From assembly GCF_003387075.1 (NCBI RefSeq), contig NZ_QUMQ01000001.1, positions 2,480,001 to 2,544,000 on the forward strand: a DNA stretch of 64,000 nucleotides. The letters run 5' to 3'. Shown here piece by piece: positions 1-6,866 of this stretch; position 1 is the stretch's first letter, and each line of letters starts with the position of its first letter. This DNA is from Asanoa ferruginea (GTDB lineage: Bacteria > Actinomycetota > Actinomycetes > Mycobacteriales > Micromonosporaceae). Both the position numbers and the translations under genes were made by a program. The notes under the pieces were generated by a model. The model saw only the letters and a list, made by a program, of their open reading frames with translations, did not search any database and was not told the DNA's origin.

Positions 1-2
1 CC

Positions 3-176
3 ATCGCCGCCAACGGTGGCGGCAACATCGTCAGCTCGAACAACTTCGGCGCCCTCAACGGCACCCAGGTTGTGCTCCCGATCCAGGTCCCGGTGAACGT
101 CAGCGGGAACGCGATCGGCATCATCGGTGGCGCCTTCGCGCAGAGCACCGGTGGCGCGCTGGCCCTGAACGGCTGA
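3..176 (+). CDS. Chaplin-like secreted protein, 3' end only
   Basis: The last 57 codons of a gene that begins upstream of the window. The visible protein is rich in Gly, Asn, Val and Ile and contains the pattern NGTQVVLPIQVPVNVSGNA, which matches the core of the chaplin (DUF320) domain, where a conserved block of this kind precedes a GNA motif. Chaplins are small secreted amphipathic proteins that coat aerial hyphae and spores of filamentous actinomycetes. The family usually carries two Cys per domain; none is visible in this part, so it may be a Cys-free variant. A strong hairpin terminator follows 21 bases after the stop. The N-terminus, signal peptide and number of domains cannot be seen. 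Confidence 0.65.
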   Translation: MAANGGGNIVSSNNFGALNGTQVVLPIQVPVNVSGNAIGIIGGAFAQSTGGALALNG

Positions 177-197
177 TCTATCGCACATCGCACCACA

Positions 198-224
198 GGG
201 GCCCCCGCTACCCGCGGGGGCCCC
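198..224 (+). terminator. Hairpin terminator after the chaplin-like gene
   Basis: Perfect 11-bp inverted repeat (GGGGCCCCCGC, loop TACCC, then its complement), 21 bases after the chaplin stop. There is no long T-tract (TTCG follows), as is common for actinobacterial terminators. Confidence 0.75.
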
Positions 225-243
225 TTCGCATGCCCGGGTGTAG

Positions 244-259
244 TAACCTAACGATCGTT
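244..259 (+). promoter_or_regulatory. Putative promoter and palindromic operator for the carboxylase/dehydrogenase pair
   Basis: TAACCT at 244-249 could be a -10 box. It is followed at once by the perfect 10-bp palindrome AACGATCGTT (250-259), which would cover the transcription start. This is typical of a TetR-type operator controlling acyl-CoA metabolism, but no regulator gene is adjacent, so the role is inferred from position and symmetry. Confidence 0.4.
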
Positions 260-284
260 CAGTAGCGTGGGCGAAGGGGTCGGT

Positions 285-1814
285 GTGGCACTCGACGACG
301 AAGAGCTCGAGCAGCTCGGCAAGCGGGTCCGTGCCGGTGGCGCGGAGCGCTACCACGCGGCCAACGCCGCCAAGGGCAAGCTGTTCGCCCGCGAGCGGGT
401 CGCCCGCCTGGTCGACGAAGGCTCCTTCGTCGAAGACGGGCTCTACGCCAACGCGCTGGCCGAAGGGCTGCCAGCCGACGGCGTGCTCACCGGCCAGGCC
501 ATGATCGACGGCCGCCGGGTCTGCTTGATGGCCAACGACTCGACGGTCAAGGCCGGCTCCTGGGGCGCCCGCACCGTCGAGAAGATCATCCGGATCATCG
601 AGCGGGCCTACCAGTCCGGCCTGCCGATGGTCTACCTGGTCGACTCGGCCGGCGCCCGGATCACCGACCAGGTCGACCTGTTCCCCGGCCGGCGCGGCGC
701 CGGGCACATCTTCTGGAACCAGGTCCGGGCCTCCGGCTCGATCCCGCAGGTCTGCGCGCTGTTCGGGCCGTCGGCGGCGGGCGGTGCCTACATCCCGGCG
801 TTCTGCGACGTGGTCGCGATGGTCGACGGCAACGCCAGCATGTATCTGGGCTCCGACCGCATGGTCGAGATGGTGACCGGCGAGAAGACCACGCTGGAGG
901 CGATGGGCGGCGCGGCCGTGCACACCCGTGAATCCGGCGTCGGCCACTTCCTCTGCAAGACCGAAGACGACGCGCTCGAGACGGTCCGCCGCTACCTGTC
1001 CTACCTCCCGGGCAACTACACCGAGCAGCCGCCCGCCACCACGGCGGCCAGCGCGCCCGACGTCGACCTGGCCGCGCTGGTGCCGGCCAGTGAGCGGCAG
1101 GCGTTCGACATGCGCCGGTTCGCGAAGGGCCTGCTCGACGAGGGCTCGTTCTTCGAGATCCAGGCGCTCTGGGCCAAAGAGCTGACGATCGGTTTCGGCC
1201 GCCTCGACGGCCAGGTGGTCGGCGTGGTCGCCAACAACTCGATGTTCAAGGGCGGCGTGCTCTTCGTCGACTCGGCCGACAAGGCCACCCGGTTCGTCCA
1301 GCTCTGCGACGCGTTCAACGTGCCGCTGCTCTTCCTCGCCGACGTGCCCGGCTTCATGGTCGGCACCGCGGTGGAGAAAGAGGGCATCATCCGGCACGGC
1401 GCCAAGATGATCACCGCGATCGCCGAGGCCACGGTGCCGAAGATCTGCGTGGTGGTGCGCAAGGCCTACGGCGCGGGCCTCTACGCGATGGCCGGCCCCG
1501 GCTTCATGCCCGACGCGACGATCGCGCTGCCCACCGCGAAGATCGCCGTGATGGGCGCCGAGGCCGCGGTCAACGCGGTCTACGCCAACAAGATCGCCGC
1601 GATCGAAGACCCCGAGGAGCGGGCGGCGTTCGTCAGCGAGCGCCGCGACGCCTACGAGCGCGACATCGACATCGTCCACCTCGCGAGCGAGTTGGTGATC
1701 GACGCGATCGTCACACCCGACCTGCTGCGCGCCGAACTGGTCGCGCGCTACGCGGCGGCCCACGGCAAGGACCGCCATTTCTCCCGCCGTCGCCACGGCG
1801 TAACCCCCGTCTAA
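285..1814 (+). CDS. Acyl-CoA carboxylase, carboxyltransferase (beta) subunit
   Basis: Biotin-dependent acyl-CoA carboxylase beta subunit, about 509 residues, made of two crotonase-fold carboxyltransferase halves. The N-terminal half has the GSWGARTVEKI and VDSAGARI blocks, the oxyanion-type GPSAAGGAYIPAF loop and MYLGSDRMVEMVTGE. The C-terminal half has VVANNSMFKGGVLFVDSADKATRF, split here as VVANNSMF and GGVLFVDSADKA, followed by DVPGFMVG and KAYGAGLYAM. It would transfer carboxyl from biotin to an acyl-CoA. GTG at 285 is preferred because GAAGGGG lies 6-7 bases upstream; an in-frame GTG at 267 is the alternative. The next gene is an acyl-CoA dehydrogenase 21 bases downstream, so a branched-chain or odd-chain acyl-CoA role (AccD1/FadE19-like pairing) is likely. 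No biotinylated alpha subunit is nearby, so that partner must be encoded elsewhere. Confidence 0.9.
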   Translation: MALDDEELEQLGKRVRAGGAERYHAANAAKGKLFARERVARLVDEGSFVEDGLYANALAEGLPADGVLTGQAMIDGRRVCLMANDSTVKAGSWGARTVEKIIRIIERAYQSGLPMVYLVDSAGARITDQVDLFPGRRGAGHIFWNQVRASGSIPQVCALFGPSAAGGAYIPAFCDVVAMVDGNASMYLGSDRMVEMVTGEKTTLEAMGGAAVHTRESGVGHFLCKTEDDALETVRRYLSYLPGNYTEQPPATTAASAPDVDLAALVPASERQAFDMRRFAKGLLDEGSFFEIQALWAKELTIGFGRLDGQVVGVVANNSMFKGGVLFVDSADKATRFVQLCDAFNVPLLFLADVPGFMVGTAVEKEGIIRHGAKMITAIAEATVPKICVVVRKAYGAGLYAMAGPGFMPDATIALPTAKIAVMGAEAAVNAVYANKIAAIEDPEERAAFVSERRDAYERDIDIVHLASELVIDAIVTPDLLRAELVARYAAAHGKDRHFSRRRHGVTPV

Positions 1815-1835
1815 CAGGATCAAGGGAGCCGAGCC

Positions 1836-2978
1836 ATGCTCAACGAGGAGCACGAGGCGCTGCGCGAGAGCGTGCGCGAGTTTGCCCAGAACGTGGTCGC
1901 GCCGGTGATCGCCAAGCACTACGACAACCACACGTTCCCCTACGACATCGTCGCGGCGATGGGCAAGATGGGGCTGTTCGGCCTGCCGTTCGCCGAGGAG
2001 CACGGCGGCATGGGCGGCGACTACTTCGCCCTCTGCCTGGCCCTCGAAGAGCTGGCCCGGGTCGACTCGAGCGTGGCGATCACCCTGGAGGCCGCGGTAT
2101 CCCTCGGCGCCATGCCGGTCTACCGCTTCGGCACCGAGGAGCAGAAGCGCCGTTGGCTCCCGCCGCTGCTGCGCGGCGAGGCGCTGGCCGCGTTCGGCCT
2201 GACCGAGCCCGGCTTCGGCAGCGACGCCGGCGGCACCACCACCCGGGCCGTCCTCGACGGCGACGAGTGGGTGATCAACGGCGCCAAGGCGTTCATCACC
2301 AACTCGGGCACCGACATCACCTCGTTCGTCACGGTGACCGCGGTGACCGGCGTCCGCGCCGATGGCAGCAAGGAACTGTCGACCATCATCGTGCCGTCCG
2401 GCACGCCTGGCTTCACGGTGGCACCCGGCTACTCGAAGGTCGGCTGGTGCGCCTCGGACACCCACGAGCTGACCTTCGACAACGTCCGCGTACCCGCGGA
2501 AAATCTGCTCGGTGAGCGCGGCCGCGGCTTCGCGCAGTTCCTCCGCATCCTCGACGAGGGCCGCATCGCGATCGCCGCGCTGGCCGTCGGGCTCGCGCAG
2601 GGCTGCGTCGACGAGTCGGTGCGCTACGCCAAGGAACGGCACGCGTTCGGCCAGCCGATCGCCGGCTTCCAGGCCATCCAATTCAAGATCGCCGACATGG
2701 AGAAGCGCGCCCACCTGGGCCGCCTCGCCTACCACGACGCCGCCACCGAGATGCTCGCCGGCCGCGACTTCAAGCGCAAGGCCGCGATCGCCAAGCTCTA
2801 CGCCAGCGAGAGCGCGGTCGACAACGCCCGCGACGCCACCCAGATCCACGGCGGCTACGGCTTCATGAACGAGTTCCCGGTGGCCCGCTTCTGGCGCGAC
2901 TCGAAGATCCTGGAGATCGGCGAAGGCACGTCGGAGATCCAGCGCCTGGTCATCGCCCGCGATATGGGCATCGTCTAG
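1836..2978 (+). CDS. Acyl-CoA dehydrogenase
   Basis: FAD-dependent acyl-CoA dehydrogenase of normal length (380 residues), introducing the alpha-beta double bond into an acyl-CoA and passing electrons to ETF. Visible signatures are LTEPGFGSDAGG (about 126-137), the ITNSGTD substrate/FAD region, HAFGQPI and the C-terminal IHGGYGF. IGEGTSEIQR supplies the expected catalytic Glu at about residue 363. AAGGGAG lies 7 bases before the ATG. It forms an operon with the carboxylase beta subunit upstream. The substrate chain (isovaleryl, isobutyryl or short straight chain) cannot be fixed from sequence alone. The EtfD-type protein encoded at 36.1 kb would be the downstream electron sink. Confidence 0.93.
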   Translation: MLNEEHEALRESVREFAQNVVAPVIAKHYDNHTFPYDIVAAMGKMGLFGLPFAEEHGGMGGDYFALCLALEELARVDSSVAITLEAAVSLGAMPVYRFGTEEQKRRWLPPLLRGEALAAFGLTEPGFGSDAGGTTTRAVLDGDEWVINGAKAFITNSGTDITSFVTVTAVTGVRADGSKELSTIIVPSGTPGFTVAPGYSKVGWCASDTHELTFDNVRVPAENLLGERGRGFAQFLRILDEGRIAIAALAVGLAQGCVDESVRYAKERHAFGQPIAGFQAIQFKIADMEKRAHLGRLAYHDAATEMLAGRDFKRKAAIAKLYASESAVDNARDATQIHGGYGFMNEFPVARFWRDSKILEIGEGTSEIQRLVIARDMGIV

Positions 2979-3012
2979 CCGTTCGGGACTGCGGCGGCGA
3001 GCCATCGAGATC

Positions 3013-3018
3013 TATCCT
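3013..3018 (+). promoter_or_regulatory. -10 box of a leaderless transcript for the fascin-like protein
   Basis: TATCCT lies 6 bases before the GTG start at 3025, and no Shine-Dalgarno sequence is present. This spacing places the transcription start at or next to the start codon. Confidence 0.55.
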
Positions 3019-3024
3019 GCGCGC

Positions 3025-4476
3025 GTGCGCATCAGGAAGCTCGCCGCCGCCACCGCGGCACTCGCCGGTTGTCTCAGCGGGATCGTCGCCGCCTCGCCCG
3101 CCAACGCCGCCCCCGCGGCACCGAAGATCGTCGGGTCCGCGTCATGCGACGAGGCCAGCAGCAGTTGGGTGGTCACGTGGACCATCACCAACGGCGGCGA
3201 GACGGCGGTCAAGGTCAATCAGGTCACCGCGTTCCCGATCGCGCCGATCACGAGCGTGACCGGCATCGCCGCGGGCGACACGCTGCCGCCCGCCGCGACC
3301 GGTTCGCTGACCGCGACGTCCACTGTGCACAGTTATGGCCCCGCCACCGAGACCCGGCTCAACCTGGTCGTCGAAGGCGGGCCCGCGGCGGGCTACCAGG
3401 CTGCGGTGAAACTGCCGATCATCTGCGGCACGCCGGTGCGGCCACGGATGACGTTCGAGTCGCGCTGCGACGACCTGCTGGTCACCGCGACCATGGCGGC
3501 GAGCGGCTACGCGGTGCCGCTCGACCTGCGCACCGACGGCAAATCGGTCGGCGGGTTCGTGGTGGAGCCCGGCGCCACGCGGTCGCAGGCCGTGACCCCG
3601 GCTCCGGCGCGACCGCTCGTCGTGGAGATCCCCGGCGTGGTGGCCCTGACGGAGGGCCGCTGGGCGCGGCCGTCCTCGTGTGATTCCTACTCGTCGCTGG
3701 GCAGGTTCCAGTTGTTCGCCAAGGCCAACAACCGGGATGTCGCGGCGCGCGATCAGGGAGAGCTCTACGCGCACGGCGCCAACCGGCGCGACCCTGATCT
3801 GGTCTTCGAGTTCTTCGACGTCGGCGGGGGCGATGTCGCCCTCCGCGCCCAGCTGCAGGGCAGGTTCGTGACGGTCGGCTCCGACGGCAAACTCCGTGCC
3901 AGCGGTCTGCGGATCGACGGCGACGCGCAGAAGTTCCGCATCGTCACCAACGCCGACAAGACGATCAGCCTGCGGTCCGAGCTCAACGGGAAATACGTCA
4001 CCGCCGAACGGGCCGGTCTGCTGCCGCTGGTCGCCAACCGCACCGCCGTCGGCCCGTGGGAGTCGTTCACCCGCTACACGCCGGAGACCGCGCCGATCGG
4101 GATCCTCTCCTATGCCAGGGACAACTGGGTCAGCGCCGAGTCGGCGGGCAAGAAGCCGTTGATCGCCAACCGGCCGTCGCTCGGGTTGTGGGAGTTCTGG
4201 CAGATCGAAGACCTCGGCAACGGGTACGTGGCAATCAAGTCGCTGGTCAACGGCAAATACGTGTGCGCCGAGAGCGCCGGCACCAAGCCGCTCATCGCCA
4301 ACCGCGCCGCCGTCGGGCCGTGGGAGACCTTCAAGCGGATCGAGAACGCCGACGACTCCGTGAGCTATGTGGCGGTCAACGGCAAGTATGTGACCGCCGA
4401 GTCCGCCGGCCGGAAGCCGCTGATCGCCAACCGCACCGCCATCGGCCCGTGGGAGAAGTTCTACGACAAGTACTAA
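3025..4476 (+). CDS. Secreted protein with fascin-like beta-trefoil repeats
   Basis: A 483-residue exported protein. The first about 28 residues form a signal peptide (RKLAAATAALAGCLSG, then SPANA|AP). Residues about 30-225 are two beta-rich segments of unrecognised family. From about residue 232 the protein has trefoil-type units, ending in four near-copies of GKYVTAESAGxKPLIANR followed by xGPWExF, starting near residues 322, 366, 409 and 452. The GKYV...AN/GPWE pattern is that of fascin-like actin-crosslinking folds, which in bacterial secreted proteins are usually carbohydrate- or surface-binding. It stands alone between the dehydrogenase operon and an MMPL gene. No catalytic motif is visible, so an adhesin or matrix-binding role is only inferred. 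Confidence 0.8.
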   Translation: MRIRKLAAATAALAGCLSGIVAASPANAAPAAPKIVGSASCDEASSSWVVTWTITNGGETAVKVNQVTAFPIAPITSVTGIAAGDTLPPAATGSLTATSTVHSYGPATETRLNLVVEGGPAAGYQAAVKLPIICGTPVRPRMTFESRCDDLLVTATMAASGYAVPLDLRTDGKSVGGFVVEPGATRSQAVTPAPARPLVVEIPGVVALTEGRWARPSSCDSYSSLGRFQLFAKANNRDVAARDQGELYAHGANRRDPDLVFEFFDVGGGDVALRAQLQGRFVTVGSDGKLRASGLRIDGDAQKFRIVTNADKTISLRSELNGKYVTAERAGLLPLVANRTAVGPWESFTRYTPETAPIGILSYARDNWVSAESAGKKPLIANRPSLGLWEFWQIEDLGNGYVAIKSLVNGKYVCAESAGTKPLIANRAAVGPWETFKRIENADDSVSYVAVNGKYVTAESAGRKPLIANRTAIGPWEKFYDKY

Positions 4477-4565
4477 ACCCGACGCTAACCCCGGCCGAAT
4501 GCCTGGTGACGTAGGCGGATCAGAGGTGCTTGCATTCCCCGGTACTCATCCGGGGAGGTCCAACC

Positions 4566-6770
4566 ATGTTCGGTGCGCTCGGTCGGGCGATGGTTCGCTG
4601 GCGGTGGCCCGTGCTGGCCGTCTGGCTGGTGCTGCTGATCGCCGGCGCGGCCTTCGGCGGCAAGGTGTTCGACCGGCTCGCCACCACCGACAACCTGCGG
4701 CCCGACGCCGAGTCGCAGCAGGCCGACCAGCGGGTGCAACAGCTCAAACCCGAGGGTGAGAAGGTCGTCGCGGTCATTCGCGACCGCGACATCTACGACC
4801 CGCCGCTGGTGGAAAACGTCCAGAAGATCGTCACCGAGATCAAGGGCATCGACGGCGTCAAGTCGGTCGACGACCTCTACGGCGCACCCGGCGGCCGGAT
4901 CGGCGCCGACAACCGAAGCTCCCTTGTGGAGGTCGAGTTGCGGCCCGGGCTGCCCGACGCCCAGCGCGAGCGGGCCGAAGACCTGGTCGCCGCCGCCCTG
5001 CACCGGATCGACGCGCCGCAGGTGCTGGTCGGTGGCGAGAAGCTGGCCGAGCGGGCGTTCGCCGACCAGGCCATCCGTGACGCCGCTGTCGGCGAGAGCA
5101 TCGCGCTGGTCGTACTCCTCATCGTGCTGGTGTTGCTCCTCGGTGGTTTCGTCGCCGGCCTGATCCCGCTCGCCGCGGCCTTCGCCTCGGTCGCCGCGAC
5201 GCTGCTCGGCCTCCTGTTGCTGACCGCCCTCGGTGACGTCGGCGAGTTCACCGTCAACGTGGTGACGCTGCTCGGCATCGGTCTCGCGGTCGACTACGCG
5301 CTGCTGATGATCGCGCGGTTCCGCGAGGAGCGGGCGGCCGCACCGGAGGCGGCAACAGCTGAGCTGCTCGCCCGGGTCACCGCGACCGCCGGGCGGACAG
5401 TCGTGATTTCCGGCCTGGCCGTCGCCGCCGCGATGCTCGGGCTGTTCGCGTTCGCCGAGCCGCTGCTCGCGAGCATGGCGCTGGGCGGCGCGGTCGTGGT
5501 CGTGCTCGCCACCGTCGCCGGCCTGACCGCCGTGCCGGCGCTGATCGCGATCGGGCACCGGCGGATTCCGGAGGCCGGCGCCCGGCACCGGATCCTCGAC
5601 CGGTTGCCGCGGCCCAAGCAGGCGTTGCTGCACCGCCTCGCGGTGGTCGCGCAGGGCAAGCCCGGCCCCGTCGCGCTCGCCGTCTCGGTCGGGCTGGTCG
5701 TCTTGTCGCTGCCCTTCGTGCTGGGCGCCAACCTGGGCAACTCCGACGCCCGAGCGCTGCCGGCCAGCAGCGAAGCGCGCCAGCTCTACGAGGTCGTCCA
5801 GCGCGACTTCAACGTCGACCGCGCCGAGCCGGTTGTCGTGGTGGTCAACAGCGACCCGGCGACCGCGGCCGTCCGCGACCTGATGAACCAGCTCAACACG
5901 ATGCCGGGCGTGGTGTTGATGCAGCCGCGGCCCGACGTCACCGGGCCGGCGTCGATCATCGACGTCACTCCGAAGGGCGTGACCGCCGACCAGACCTCGC
6001 GCGACCTGGTGCGGCAGATCCGGGCCCTCAACACCCCGGTCCCGCTGCTGGTCGGCGGCCCGGCCGCGGAACTCGTCGACTATCAGGCCTCGGTCGCGAG
6101 CCGGCTGCCGATCGCGGTGCTCGTGCTGCTGCTGGTCACCGCGATCCTGTTGTTCGTGCTCACCGGCTCGCTGGTGATCCCGCTCAAGGCGTTGCTGATG
6201 AACGCGCTCACCCTGCTCGGCACGCTCGGTGTGCTGGTCGTGGTGTTCCAGTGGGGTGTCGGCGACGTGCTGCTCGGCTTCGACTCCTGGGGCGCGATCG
6301 ACGTGACGACGCCGGTGCTGCTCTTCGTCTTCATCTTCGGGCTCTCGATGGACTACGAGGTCTTCCTGCTGGCCCGGATCAAAGAGGAATGGGACCAGCG
6401 ACGCCGCAGCCGGCGCCCCGGTGCCGACGCCGCCGCCAGTGACCGCGCCGTGCTGGCCGGCATCACGAAGACCGGCCCGGTGGTCACCACCGCGGCACTG
6501 TCCATCTCGGTGGTCTTCCTCGGCTTCCTGCTCGGCGGGCTGACCGCGGTCAAGGAGATCGGCTTCGGCATGGTGGTGGCCGTCGTGCTCGACGTGACCG
6601 TCGTCCGCGGCCTGCTGCTGCCGGCGCTGATGAGCCTGCTCGGCGAGTGGAACTGGTGGTCGCCGGCCCCGTTGCGCCGGCTGCACCAGCGCTGGTTCCA
6701 GAGCGCCAGCGGTGCGCCGGTGCGGGCCACCGCGAGCGTCTCAACGGCCCGGGAGACGATTTCCACCTGA
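4566..6770 (+). CDS. MMPL/RND family membrane transporter
   Basis: Proton-driven exporter of the MMPL class, about 734 residues, in two repeats. Each has one N-terminal membrane helix (VLAVWLVLLIAGAAFGG at the start), an extracytoplasmic loop and a bundle of five helices. GLAVDYALLMIARFREE (about 240-256) and the matching GLSMDYEVFLLARIKEEW in the second half are the family's Asp-Tyr proton-relay signatures. The start is ATG 4566, preceded by GGGGAGGT; upstream in-frame codons have no ribosome site. In mycobacteria such proteins export lipids; in actinomycetes they often serve unknown lipids or antibiotics. It is flanked by unrelated genes, so the substrate is unknown. Confidence 0.92.
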   Translation: MFGALGRAMVRWRWPVLAVWLVLLIAGAAFGGKVFDRLATTDNLRPDAESQQADQRVQQLKPEGEKVVAVIRDRDIYDPPLVENVQKIVTEIKGIDGVKSVDDLYGAPGGRIGADNRSSLVEVELRPGLPDAQRERAEDLVAAALHRIDAPQVLVGGEKLAERAFADQAIRDAAVGESIALVVLLIVLVLLLGGFVAGLIPLAAAFASVAATLLGLLLLTALGDVGEFTVNVVTLLGIGLAVDYALLMIARFREERAAAPEAATAELLARVTATAGRTVVISGLAVAAAMLGLFAFAEPLLASMALGGAVVVVLATVAGLTAVPALIAIGHRRIPEAGARHRILDRLPRPKQALLHRLAVVAQGKPGPVALAVSVGLVVLSLPFVLGANLGNSDARALPASSEARQLYEVVQRDFNVDRAEPVVVVVNSDPATAAVRDLMNQLNTMPGVVLMQPRPDVTGPASIIDVTPKGVTADQTSRDLVRQIRALNTPVPLLVGGPAAELVDYQASVASRLPIAVLVLLLVTAILLFVLTGSLVIPLKALLMNALTLLGTLGVLVVVFQWGVGDVLLGFDSWGAIDVTTPVLLFVFIFGLSMDYEVFLLARIKEEWDQRRRSRRPGADAAASDRAVLAGITKTGPVVTTAALSISVVFLGFLLGGLTAVKEIGFGMVVAVVLDVTVVRGLLLPALMSLLGEWNWWSPAPLRRLHQRWFQSASGAPVRATASVSTARETIST

Positions 6771-6866
6771 CAACTACCCCTCATCTGTCGGGAATCGGGC
6801 GTTCACCGGTCAGTGACGCGACGTTGTGCTCCCGGGGCGGCGTTGACCTGCGTACCCTTCCAGCCC

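Noticed and set aside
4485-6686. A 733-codon open frame antisense to the MMPL gene, and similar long antisense frames at 10178-11833, 24663-26360, 27579-29483 and 30542-32449
   Set aside because: High GC makes stops rare in the opposite frame; the translations are Gln/Arg/Asp/His-rich low complexity without any family motif, while the sense genes are certain.
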